Assembly (NCBI GenBank): GCA_044361365.1
Contig: JBIKIW010000005.1
Location: 1 to 50,567 of the forward strand
Direction: 5' to 3'
Source: JBIKIW01 sp044361365
GTDB taxonomy: Bacteria; Patescibacteriota; JACMRA01
DNA: 50,567 nt
Below the pieces are notes generated by a model. That model had not been told where the DNA came from, searched no databases, and was given only the letters and a program-made list of their open reading frames with translations. A program made the translations under genes and the position numbers. This document shows positions 24,246 to 31,502 of this stretch, piece by piece (the first letter of the stretch is position 1; each line of letters starts with the position of its first letter).

Positions 24246-25469
24246 TTACCACTCCAAATCCCGCACATTTTCTTTAATCAAATAAACTATTACACTAAAA
24301 ATTACCATACTTAAAATTGGTAACGATAAAACTTCAGAGCCAAAAAGATATTTTAGATAAACCAAAAAAGAGGTTAGATTTATCACAATTGGAATCCAGA
24401 ATTTTTTGGGGAAATAATAAGCGTAAATTATTGAAATAACATCTGCTATAAAAAAGTAGCGATCGTGCATTTTGGGTAGAACAAATGGAATCCCAACTGC
24501 CGAAAGAAGAGTCAGATTTAGCCAATATTCTTCTTTGTTTTCAAGCTTTTTCTTCCAAAAAATAACACACAACATCAGTCCAAAAATAACTGCCAAACCA
24601 AATCCAAATTTACTAAAAAGTTCATAGTCAGCACCACCAAACCAAACGTAAAGTGAAGGTGCATTTTTAGTTAGATCTCTGTAAGTGTTCTGTTGTCCGA
24701 CATAAACATCAAATACAGCATTCCAAGTTTTACCGGCAATTACAGCAGGCAGCATCATCAAAAAATACACAATTGGTGCGACCAAAAAATGTAGCAGAGT
24801 AACCTTTCTTTTTATAAAAAGCAGTATCAAAATCGGTATAAAAAATATTGCTTGAAGTTTAAAACTTACTGCGACGGTGAAGAAGGCAATAGTCCAAATA
24901 AATTTTTCTTTTAGCAAAAACCAAAAACTAGCAACCAGAAAAGCCGTATAAATAACATCAGACTGAGACCAAACGGAAGAATTTAGAATAATATTTGGGG
25001 AAAATAAAATACCAAAAAAAGCTATAGTCGGGATAAATTTTGAAAGTTTTTTGGGTGAAACTGAGCCGTTTGAAGTGTTTTTGGAATCTACCAAAAATTT
25101 TACTACAAAATAAACTAAAATGGCTAAAATGTAGTCAAAAATAATCGAAATTAATTTGATTGAAATAAGTTTGTCACCACCAAATAAGCTCGCTATTATG
25201 AGTAAATAAAGGTAAGGTGGGTTGTAATTTGAAAAATTATCTTTTAGGGCAGACCAATAGCCGTGATTGGTAATATAATCATACCAAGGACTAAGATAAG
25301 AACCATAATCTCCAGATTCGTATTTAATAGCCGAATACCTAATCCAGCCAGAAATCGCCAAACCGACTATAAAAAACAAAACCCCAAAAAATCTAGAAGA
25401 AAAAACATAATCTTCAATTTTTTTATACTTCAAAAAAAACTTTATAATTTGCTTGGTCGGTGAGTGCAT
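24246..25469 (-). CDS. GT-C fold membrane glycosyltransferase (GT87/DUF2029-like)
   Basis: A 407-residue polytopic protein with about ten hydrophobic segments. The first extracytoplasmic loop holds the acidic motif ESGDYGSYLSPWYDYI, and the second SNYNPPYLYLL, positions that in GT-C enzymes bind the polyprenyl-phosphate sugar donor and metal. A LPKMHDRYFFIADVI motif occurs late, as in GT87-type mannosyltransferases. It probably adds sugars to lipids, cell wall polymers or proteins outside the membrane. Convergent with the PIN toxin gene, 14 bases away. Confidence 0.75.
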   Translation of the reverse strand: MHSPTKQIIKFFLKYKKIEDYVFSSRFFGVLFFIVGLAISGWIRYSAIKYESGDYGSYLSPWYDYITNHGYWSALKDNFSNYNPPYLYLLIIASLFGGDKLISIKLISIIFDYILAILVYFVVKFLVDSKNTSNGSVSPKKLSKFIPTIAFFGILFSPNIILNSSVWSQSDVIYTAFLVASFWFLLKEKFIWTIAFFTVAVSFKLQAIFFIPILILLFIKRKVTLLHFLVAPIVYFLMMLPAVIAGKTWNAVFDVYVGQQNTYRDLTKNAPSLYVWFGGADYELFSKFGFGLAVIFGLMLCVIFWKKKLENKEEYWLNLTLLSAVGIPFVLPKMHDRYFFIADVISIIYAYYFPKKFWIPIVINLTSFLVYLKYLFGSEVLSLPILSMVIFSVIVYLIKENVRDLEW

Positions 25470-25681
25470 TTTATGTTATGGTAAGTCGCTAAGTTTATAA
25501 TGTCAAAAATAATAATTGTTATTATAAAAACATAATTTTTGTATCACTGTCTTCGCTCTACTGTTTAATAAAATAGGGACGTAATTGCCTCTATAAACCA
25601 AAATATCCTAAAGCAAGCGAAGTAAAGACCGTTTTTAAGTTAAATTTATCATTAACAATTAACCACTTATAATTATGAAGA

Positions 25682-26923
25682 CTAACAATTACTAACTTCC
25701 TTAACAATTTCTATTTTCAATCTTTTAATTTTACCCATTGACCAAATGTTAACTTGACCTTGGCAAACCTTGTCTTGTTCGTTGGTGTTGTACCAAATAA
25801 AATCAGGACTTTGATCTTGGTTAATATCTAACAAACTAAACTGCCAACCTAAATCTTGAGATTTTGGCATTTCTACAGTGGCTAAACTATCAAGATCTTG
25901 TAAAAGTCTAACCTCTACTCTTCCTTGATCTGACTTGATTCGAGTCGCATTGGTTTGGCGAACTATTAAATCTGGAAAGCCGTCGTTATTAAAATCATTT
26001 ATAGTCACTGGAATTTTGATTAATTCACCATCTTCATTTACAGTATCAACCCAAGGCAACCAAGCTGTGGATTTACTTGTTTTTGTAATAATTGAGCTGT
26101 TTTTGTCTTCCAAAAAGTTCACCATCACAGCTCCTCTATATTTTACATCTTTACCTACATAATTAAACACCAAGTCATTTTGTTTATCTCCATCAAAATC
26201 TCCACCACCTAAAACATTCCAATCATTTAGATTTTCAATGTCGGGTTTTAGCCATTGTTGCTTTTGAAGCTGTCTATTTTTTATAAACCAAACCAAAACT
26301 TTTGGATCTTTAGAATCATTATATTTCCAAACCAAATCACTACTACCATCATTGTTAAAATCACCCACAGTTCCAACCTTCCATTTGCTGTCATCGATTG
26401 TTGGCAGGGTTTTTAATCCCAAAACTTTTTGTCCATCCATTAGCCAGACTACTATCTTATTATTAGTTTGATTTTGCCAAATAATATCGGGTTTTTCATC
26501 AGAGTTAAAATCTCCACTGCCTACAACTTTCCAAGAATTGTTGGTGGGTTTTGGATAACGATCGACATTGGCAGTTGATGTTGTGCTAAACTCATCATCT
26601 AATTTGTATTCAGCTATATTTACTTGTGGAAAAAGCTCCTCAGAGTCAGAAACAAGACCCAAACCTGATTTGATTATTGAAGGTATATCAGGTCGGTTAA
26701 TAGCTTTGGCATTGTTGGTAATATTGTTTCCAAGTTCTGAAATATTTCCAGCATACCTTGCAAAAAGAGCTGTAAAACCAAGTAAAAATACAAGATTTAC
26801 CCCAATAATTGCACTAATCATGAGGTTTCTACGCACTTTCTGGGGACTCATTTGAGTGCCGCGAACTGCTTTAACTACATAATTAAGATCTTTTTTCTTA
26901 GTTTTTTTGGGAGTAGTAGCCAT
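25682..26923 (-). CDS. Membrane-anchored FG-GAP/VCBS repeat protein
   Basis: 413 residues. A basic N terminus (MATTPKKTKKKD) precedes one membrane helix (about 32-54, MISAIIGVNLVFLLGFTALF). After a linker there are at least five beta-propeller repeats with calcium-binding loops: GDFNSDEKPDIIW, GDFNNDGSSDLVW, GDFDGDKQNDLVF, NDFNNDGFPDLIV and DINQDQSPDFIW. Such integrin-like propellers mediate adhesion or act as surface scaffolds. With five or more blades it could form a near-complete propeller. The spacer upstream leads to tRNA-Asp. Confidence 0.82.
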   Translation of the reverse strand: MATTPKKTKKKDLNYVVKAVRGTQMSPQKVRRNLMISAIIGVNLVFLLGFTALFARYAGNISELGNNITNNAKAINRPDIPSIIKSGLGLVSDSEELFPQVNIAEYKLDDEFSTTSTANVDRYPKPTNNSWKVVGSGDFNSDEKPDIIWQNQTNNKIVVWLMDGQKVLGLKTLPTIDDSKWKVGTVGDFNNDGSSDLVWKYNDSKDPKVLVWFIKNRQLQKQQWLKPDIENLNDWNVLGGGDFDGDKQNDLVFNYVGKDVKYRGAVMVNFLEDKNSSIITKTSKSTAWLPWVDTVNEDGELIKIPVTINDFNNDGFPDLIVRQTNATRIKSDQGRVEVRLLQDLDSLATVEMPKSQDLGWQFSLLDINQDQSPDFIWYNTNEQDKVCQGQVNIWSMGKIKRLKIEIVKEVSNC

Positions 26924-27048
26924 CTGTTTTTGTTTTTATTTTGTTTATATCTAATTAAACTCCACTAAAAATGTGTTGTCAAAATCAATCATGGCAACAA
27001 AAAACCTCTCAAAGTTAATTGAAAGGTGTTTATTGAATTTTGGTATTG

Positions 27049-27125
27049 TGGCGGGACCGACGGGATTCGAACCCGCTACCTCCGCCGTGACAGGGCGGCA
27101 CTCTAACCAAATGAGCTACGATCCC
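27049..27125 (-). tRNA. tRNA-Asp (GUC)
   Basis: On the minus strand, acceptor GGGATCG pairs with CGGTCCC, the anticodon stem CCGCC/GGCGG holds loop CTGTCAC with anticodon GTC, and the T arm is GCGGG-TTCGAAT-CCCGT. The discriminator is G and CCA is encoded at 27049-27051. Confidence 0.95.
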
Positions 27126-27214
27126 ACAAGAATTCAAACAGAATAATTGGAGAGAATGTTGGTTTTTGTCAAATATTTGTGTTGGAAGCGAGTAGGAATC
27201 TTAGTTAAATTGGT

Positions 27215-27247
27215 TTGACAAACTAAATACTTTGTTATACATTGTAT
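27215..27247 (+). promoter_or_regulatory. Promoter/operator of the RHH-RelE pair
   Basis: TTGACA (27215-27220) is followed after 17 bases by TACATT (27238-27243), which lies in the perfect palindrome ATACA-T-TGTAT (27237-27247), two bases before the ATG at 27250. If this -10 is used, the transcript would be nearly leaderless. The palindrome over the -10 fits autoregulation by the ribbon-helix-helix antitoxin. Confidence 0.5.
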
Positions 27248-27249
27248 GT

Positions 27250-27543
27250 ATGTCCACAAAACCAAGCAAGCTAATTGCCCTAAGGATTCCGTTAGATTTA
27301 TATGAAATGATCTCTCAAAAAGCCAAAGAAGAAGACAGGTCTATCTCTAACTATATCAAAAAAACTTTAAGGCAAGAGTTTATTGAGCAAAAGCTAAGAG
27401 ATCTTCCAGAAGATTCAGTACCTCTAAGCTTGGTAGAAGAAGAAAAGATTCGAATTTCGAGAGAGCAGATCTTGAAAGGAAAATCTGTTGCTGGAACGGC
27501 AGACGAGTTAATAGCACACATGCATAAATCTTTAGAAGATTAG
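27250..27543 (+). CDS. Ribbon-helix-helix antitoxin (CopG/RHH-like)
   Basis: 97 residues from the ATG at 27250 (a TTG at 27232 is less likely because RHH proteins start close to the beta strand). The N terminus KPSKLIALRIPLDLYEMISQ followed by KEEDRSISNYIKKTLRQEF is a typical RHH motif: one DNA-contacting strand and two helices. The C-terminal half, ending in GTADELIAHMHKSLED, should bind the toxin. The toxin gene starts two bases after its stop. Confidence 0.8.
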   Translation: MSTKPSKLIALRIPLDLYEMISQKAKEEDRSISNYIKKTLRQEFIEQKLRDLPEDSVPLSLVEEEKIRISREQILKGKSVAGTADELIAHMHKSLED

Positions 27544-27545
27544 AT

Positions 27546-27815
27546 ATGTTCAAACTGGAAGCTTCTAATCAATACATTGAAGATTATATTAAATTAGCTA
27601 AAAATAACACTAAACTACAAAAGCGAATTTACAAAGCTCTACAATTATTAGAGTCTAACCCTTTTCATAACAGCCTGAGAACACACAAAGTTAAAAACTC
27701 TTTTAGTAGCTGGGTTGAAGGTGATGTTAGAATTATTTGGGAATATAGCGAGCAAAAAGAGATTATCCTACTTCTTATGATTGGAAGGCATACGGGAAGC
27801 CTTAAGGTGTATTAA
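27546..27815 (+). CDS. RelE/ParE-superfamily toxin (mRNA interferase type)
   Basis: 89 residues with the compact RelE fold signature: FKLEASNQYIEDYIKLAKNN, LLESNPFHNSLRTHKVK, SSWVEGDVRIIWEYSEQ, then IILLLMIGRHTGSLKVY. The pattern resembles YafQ/YoeB-like members, with Arg in GDVRIIW and a C-terminal His-Tyr pair as likely catalytic residues. It would cleave mRNA on the ribosome when freed. No sign of damage. Confidence 0.82.
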   Translation: MFKLEASNQYIEDYIKLAKNNTKLQKRIYKALQLLESNPFHNSLRTHKVKNSFSSWVEGDVRIIWEYSEQKEIILLLMIGRHTGSLKVY

Positions 27816-27867
27816 AAGATAGGTTTTTTGGTCACGGTTTTTACTTTTAGGGTAAAAAAACCAGGCA

Positions 27868-27921
27868 ATAAAAAATCTCCGGTACTGTACGATGTATAAA
27901 ATATACAACGAGTCCCGGAGA
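27868..27921 (-). terminator. Strong terminator after the TrkH-like gene
   Basis: On the minus strand, TCTCCGG pairs with CCGGAGA (plus 27915-27921 and 27876-27882). The stem is extended after a mismatch by AGT/ACT and an inner TGTAT/ATACA helix, and a T-rich run follows (complement of 27868-27875). It lies 33 bases beyond the stop of the channel gene. Confidence 0.8.
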
Positions 27922-27953
27922 ATCATCTCAACCCTCTATGATCACCTCAGGGG

Positions 27954-29453
27954 TTAGGAGACTTTGGACCAGCCAGGGAGTCTCTCTTTAATGCCTGGAA
28001 AGATCCAGGATGTAGTGAGGAATAGAGTAATCATAATACTCAACTTTCCAAACAACATCCAAAGAATTGAAATCCAGGCAAAGATGAAGAATTGCAAATC
28101 TGTAATTCGACCTTTAATAAACAAGTCAACTACAGATTGCGACACCCCTGGATCGTAGCCAACATTGCAGATGGCTGAAACCAGGTAGAAAGTCTCCCAC
28201 CAGAAATTGATTTCTGGAATCGTGATATGGATCAAAATTGACCCAAGACCAACTAAGAGTAGTCCAAAGCCAACTTGAGTTAGAACTTCTCTCCACAAAC
28301 CGCTATAGTTCGGGTGAACATTCCAAAAACCGAGTTTTTCTCCAAAAAAGTACACAGGATAGCTTAAGGCAACATATTTTGCAATACCCCCTCCAGTACC
28401 ACCAACTGCGGTACCAGACAGCATTACGATGTATATTGCGATTTGGGATTTAATGCTCCACCCTCCGTATATTTCACCATTATTGGCAAAAATATCAGAG
28501 GCAATGTTGAACCCAGCAGTGTGTGCTGAGGTTACGTCAAATAATTTTGACAAGCTGACCTCAATTGCCTGGCTAAGGTTGTGTATGTTATTCCAATTTA
28601 CGTCATGGAGCAAAACACTAAGACCGAAGCAATTAACAAAAAGAGTGCAACTCAAAATTATTGTGATAGCATGGTCAGAAGCCATCAGTGATTTGGGGTA
28701 ACGCTTTTCTATTTCCTCACAAAAGTATTTTATTTTTATCAATTTGAATTTCTTAGAAACCGAAATTAAAAAATCCAAAATTCGATAGTAATAGGTAGCT
28801 GCCAGAGGAAAGCCTAAGCCTCCCCAAACAAAAGTCCCCGCCCAGAAAAAAATTAATGGGAGGTTTCTTTGTGAAATTGTTGCGTTACCGGGGTCGTTTG
28901 CAAAACCGGCGTTTGCAAATCCGAAGCCCCCCGTAATGAGGGCAGATTCCCAAGACAATCCAAATAGCTTCAGTGGGAATGCAGAAATAACTAAAATTCC
29001 TACAAACACGTGAACTATTGTAAAAATAATTTCGGATTTTGTTAGTGCCAAATCCTCATGTTCTCGAGCTTTGCGTTTTGAAAGCACCAAGATCGCCGTG
29101 ATCAACATACCTCCTAAGCATGCTAGCCAAACAGTATATCGACCGAATTGTGAGAGATATCCAAAATCGACACCCAAAGAAAGTCCGCTCAATGTTTCTG
29201 AACTGGCGTTGTAGAAAAAACACCAGGTAAAAAACAGAATTGGGTTGCTTCTAATTTCTTGAGGGATTTTTTGATTATTGCCTTCAATGAAAAAAAGCAA
29301 TACTGATAGTCCGAAAATAATTTCCATTGTTCCGCCGAATAAAATCCAAGCGGAAGTGGGTGTTGCTTGGGCAATATATTTTCCAAGTTTGGTGTATCTT
29401 ACTGCAATAGCAATAATAAATCCCACTCCAACAAGTAAAAACCAATCTGACAT
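27954..29453 (-). CDS. TrkH/KtrB-type potassium channel-like transporter (divergent)
   Basis: 499 residues, about ten membrane spans. Four pore-loop-like elements can be placed: a first around FYNASSETLSGLSLGVD, then TSAHTAGFNIAS, GTAVGGTGGGIAKYVAL and SAICNVGYDPGVS, the SKT-superfamily arrangement of four M1-P-M2 units. The glycines that form the selectivity filter are kept in the last three. Codon use and G+C are visibly higher than in the neighbouring genes. A standard promoter and hairpin leader precede it, and a strong terminator follows, so it is a single-gene unit. No RCK regulatory subunit is nearby. Likely role is K+ (or Na+) uptake; probably acquired from another lineage. Confidence 0.75.
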   Translation of the reverse strand: MSDWFLLVGVGFIIAIAVRYTKLGKYIAQATPTSAWILFGGTMEIIFGLSVLLFFIEGNNQKIPQEIRSNPILFFTWCFFYNASSETLSGLSLGVDFGYLSQFGRYTVWLACLGGMLITAILVLSKRKAREHEDLALTKSEIIFTIVHVFVGILVISAFPLKLFGLSWESALITGGFGFANAGFANDPGNATISQRNLPLIFFWAGTFVWGGLGFPLAATYYYRILDFLISVSKKFKLIKIKYFCEEIEKRYPKSLMASDHAITIILSCTLFVNCFGLSVLLHDVNWNNIHNLSQAIEVSLSKLFDVTSAHTAGFNIASDIFANNGEIYGGWSIKSQIAIYIVMLSGTAVGGTGGGIAKYVALSYPVYFFGEKLGFWNVHPNYSGLWREVLTQVGFGLLLVGLGSILIHITIPEINFWWETFYLVSAICNVGYDPGVSQSVVDLFIKGRITDLQFFIFAWISILWMLFGKLSIMITLFLTTSWIFPGIKERLPGWSKVS

Positions 29454-29504
29454 TTTTTACCCTAAGCTCCCTTTAGCTCAAAAAAATTTTCCTTCTGTAA
29501 AAGC

Positions 29505-29625
29505 GTGTCAGCGAGGTGATTAGCCGACACAAATTAGGCAGTTATTAAATGTCGAAAACTGAGTTTCAACATTGTTTATGCCTAACTGTAGCTATTTACA
29601 TACAACAAAAATTGGTAGTAGTCAA
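29505..29625 (-). promoter_or_regulatory. Promoter and hairpin leader of the TrkH-like gene
   Basis: On the minus strand, TTGACT (complement of 29620-29625) and TATGTA (complement of 29597-29602) are 17 bases apart. The resulting 5' leader of about 140 bases contains a hairpin GTGTC/GACAC (29505-29509 with 29526-29530). I looked for a c-di-AMP or other K+-linked riboswitch and could not identify one. Confidence 0.5.
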
Positions 29626-29662
29626 GGGCTAATAAATTTTGATTAGAAGTTGAGCAAGTTGG

Positions 29663-30064
29663 TTATTTAGTCCAATCTTGGAGCTTTAGATCAGGGATAC
29701 TTTGGAAATGTTTGGTGTTGTTGGTAACCAAAATAAGATCATTGGCTAGACAAATAGAAGCGATCATGAGGTCGAAATCTTGAACTGTTTTACCTGTTTT
29801 TTTGAGATTAAACTTTAGTTTGGAGTATATTTTTGCACTAGCTAAATCAAAATCTAAAACGGTTAAACTACTAGAAATCGCATCGTAATATTCAACTAAA
29901 GCTGATTCTTTTGCTGGTGGAGAGTTATAAATACCAAAATACGCTTCCGAAAGAACAATTGAGCATAAAAACAGCGAAAAAGATGATTTGTTTCTTAAAT
30001 TATTTCCAACTTGAGGGTTGCCTCTAAAATTTAGGGAAAGAATGTTTGTGTCGAGCAAGTACAT
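29663..30064 (-). CDS. PIN-domain toxin (VapC-like)
   Basis: 133 residues. The PIN residues are Asp5 (MYLLDTNILS), Glu40 (CSIVLSEAYFG) and a C-terminal DFDLMIASICLANDLILVTNN block, which supplies an Asp and closes with Asn-Asn where many VapC proteins have TxNxxHF (here TNNTKHF). This is the VapC/FitB-like subgroup. It starts three bases after the antitoxin gene. Confidence 0.85.
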   Translation of the reverse strand: MYLLDTNILSLNFRGNPQVGNNLRNKSSFSLFLCSIVLSEAYFGIYNSPPAKESALVEYYDAISSSLTVLDFDLASAKIYSKLKFNLKKTGKTVQDFDLMIASICLANDLILVTNNTKHFQSIPDLKLQDWTK

Positions 30065-30067
30065 AAA

Positions 30068-30358
30068 CTAATCTTTGAACAAATTTTGATAATAAGAATC
30101 TGGTTTGGATACCCAATTTTTACGCAAATCTGATTGAGCTTTTTCTATTTTTTTCCAGTCAGAGTCGGCAATGTCTTTGCCTGCTCCAAAGTATTGTAAA
30201 AGAGGATTTTTAGAATTTTGTTGTTCGTATTCTTTGGTTAAAATCTCAGCAACCAAACTACTTGTGCTTTTCTTACCTACAGACTGTTTTGCTTTTTGAG
30301 CTAGCCACTGTTTGATTTCGGGGTTTTTGAGGTAGATCACCATTGTTGCTTGAGACAT
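30068..30358 (-). CDS. Antitoxin of the 29663 PIN toxin
   Basis: 96 residues from the ATG at 30358. A longer frame starting at 30487 would be encoded by repeat DNA and lie upstream of the promoter, so I reject it. The N terminus (MSQATMVIYLKNPEIKQWLA) looks like an RHH strand and helix, followed by KKSTSSLVAEILTKEYEQ. The C-terminal third is acidic/aromatic (KPDSYYQNLFKD), as in toxin-wrapping tails. Confidence 0.75.
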   Translation of the reverse strand: MSQATMVIYLKNPEIKQWLAQKAKQSVGKKSTSSLVAEILTKEYEQQNSKNPLLQYFGAGKDIADSDWKKIEKAQSDLRKNWVSKPDSYYQNLFKD

Positions 30359-30386
30359 GAATTTAATGAGATTTGATAACAACACA

Positions 30387-30415
30387 AATATAATCGTGCA
30401 AACATATTTTGTCAA
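30387..30415 (-). promoter_or_regulatory. Promoter of the second PIN toxin-antitoxin pair
   Basis: On the minus strand, TTGACA (complement of 30410-30415) and TATATT (complement of 30387-30392) are 17 bases apart, about 30 bases before the antitoxin ATG. The -35 lies in a stretch shared with 37449-37475, i.e. in repeat DNA. Confidence 0.7.
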
Positions 30416-30441
30416 AGCTTCCGCGTCGATTGAGCGAAGTG
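30411..30441. repeat. Short dispersed repeat (family C), copy 1
   Basis: GTCAAAGC, then CG-TCGATTGAGCGAAG about ten bases later, is shared with 37450-37472 (GTCAAAGC, GCGACTGAGCGAAG). The element directly abuts the family A repeat and provides the TTGACA of the antitoxin promoter on the other strand. Confidence 0.5.
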
Positions 30442-30451
30442 CTAATTGAAA

Positions 30452-30585
30452 GTGTATACTAGTTTCACTAATTACTACCACAAACATACCCCGTCAGACT
30501 ACGTCTGCCACCCCTTTCAAAAGGGGAATTTCGAGTTTAGTTTAAATTTGAAGTTAGGTTGGTGTTTAGTGAAATGAGTGTAAAT
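30452..30585. repeat. Dispersed intergenic repeat (family A), copy 2
   Basis: About 134 bases, closely matching copy 1 from ACCACAAACATA through the CCCCTTTCAAAAGGGG hairpin and AATTTCGAGTTTAG to TTGGTGTTTAGTGAAAT. The short variable part just left of the hairpin is itself palindromic in this copy (GCAGACG-like sequences around 30493-30508: CAGACTACGTCTG). Confidence 0.8.
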
Positions 30586-30597
30586 ATTGAGTAAAGT

Positions 30598-30648
30598 CCC
30601 CACCCGGGGGATACTGTGAGAGCGTAGCGGGTCACAGAGGGGGTGGGG
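30598..30648. repeat. GC-rich palindromic element
   Basis: CCCCACCC (30598-30605) pairs with GGGTGGGG (30641-30648), and inside it CTGTGA (30614-30619) pairs with TCACAG (30632-30637). The GC content is far above the surroundings. It resembles a stand-alone palindromic intergenic element rather than a terminator, since no T run follows. Confidence 0.65.
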
Positions 30649-30665
30649 AAGTCGCCGTTAAATAA

Positions 30666-30690
30666 TGTAGAGGCGATCTCGGATCGCCAT
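30666..30690 (+). repeat. Hairpin mini-repeat (family B), copy 2
   Basis: TGTAGA is followed by GGCGATC (30672-30678), TCG and GATCGCC (30682-30688), then AT. It is the best-conserved stem of the family. The rest of the spacer to 30877 shows only a TTGACT/TATAAT pair (30818-30823, 30838-30843) with a short 14-base spacing that may serve the next operon. Confidence 0.6.
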
Positions 30691-30877
30691 CATCAAATTG
30701 TGTGGCACCAGGCGACGGGAATCAGGTTTTTAATTATAATTGGGTATGAACGCGAATCAAGGCAAATAATACGAGAAATTTTTATAACCTTGTCAAATTT
30801 CTTTGATTTTTGGTTACTTGACTAACTAAGCTCAATTTATAATGGGCAGAGGTAAAGCTTTTTATAGTAACAAATTT

Positions 30878-31396
30878 ATGAATATTCTTCTTTTGGGTAT
30901 GATGGGGTCTGGCAAATCAACAGTTGCAAACCTAATCTCACAAAAATTAAACCTGCCGATTATTTATATGGACAAGGAGATTTTGAAACGAACCGGTTTT
31001 ACTTCGGCTAGCGAGGTTTATGAGCACAAAATGAGCCTTTGGAAAGAAACTGAAATCACTTTATCCAAGGAATATAGCAAAAAAGATGGTCAGATTATTG
31101 TTTGCACCGCCTCGGTTTTGGATAACGAATTAAATATTATTCACTTTGAAGAAAATACCCACAACCTTAAAAGTATCTATCTCAAAGCTAATCCTACGAC
31201 TTTACTAAAAAGAATTTTGGAAAAATCACCTGACGCTTTGCAAAAAACTGATTCACAAAAAGCCGAACTGCTGGAAAGCATTCAAGAAATTTTTGATCGT
31301 AGGGATAGTTATTTTGAGTATTATACTGATATTACTATTGAAACCGATAAACTGGACGCCCAAAATACAGCCAATAAAATTTTAGCAACTATTTAA
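30878..31396 (+). CDS. Shikimate-kinase-like P-loop protein (copy 1)
   Basis: 172 residues from the ATG at 30878 (MNILLLGMMGSGKSTVANLI). An upstream ATG at 30842 overlaps a TATAAT element. The fold follows shikimate kinase: Walker A GMMGSGKST, an Asp in IIYMDKEIL, a helix with WKETE in place of the substrate Arg motif FRxxE, and a lid region. The shikimate-binding GGG is replaced by CTASV. So the substrate is probably not shikimate. No aro genes are present, while two TrkH genes follow on the same strand, suggesting a role with ion uptake or a different small molecule or protein. Confidence 0.65.
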   Translation: MNILLLGMMGSGKSTVANLISQKLNLPIIYMDKEILKRTGFTSASEVYEHKMSLWKETEITLSKEYSKKDGQIIVCTASVLDNELNIIHFEENTHNLKSIYLKANPTTLLKRILEKSPDALQKTDSQKAELLESIQEIFDRRDSYFEYYTDITIETDKLDAQNTANKILATI

Positions 31397-31415
31397 TTTA
31401 TAAAACCTTATCAAT

Positions 31416-31499
31416 ATGTCAGAAACTGCTCCGCTCGAATCACCTTTACCGCTTTTGAAAAAAGCAAATTTTTATCAGCTGGAAAATATTAACTTGTAA
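31416..31499 (+). CDS. Possible 27-residue leader peptide
   Basis: A short frame (MSETAPLESPLPLLKKANFY to a TAA at 31497) lies 19 bases after the kinase-like gene and ends three bases before the ATG of trkH. It has no membrane helix. Its placement could couple translation into the channel gene. It may also be chance. Confidence 0.3.
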   Translation: MSETAPLESPLPLLKKANFYQLENINL

Positions 31500-31502
31500 A
31501 AT

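Noticed and set aside
25567..25600. Further copy of the family B hairpin
   Set aside because: The minus strand has TATAGAGGC and CCCTATTTTA, but the stem is poor, so it is mentioned only as a possible decayed copy.
29454..29662. c-di-AMP riboswitch before the TrkH-like gene
   Set aside because: K+ channel genes often have one, but the leader is short and I could not match the conserved core; only a simple hairpin is visible.
30359..30487. Longer antitoxin start at 30487
   Set aside because: The added part is coded by repeat DNA and lies upstream of a well-formed promoter at 30387-30415.
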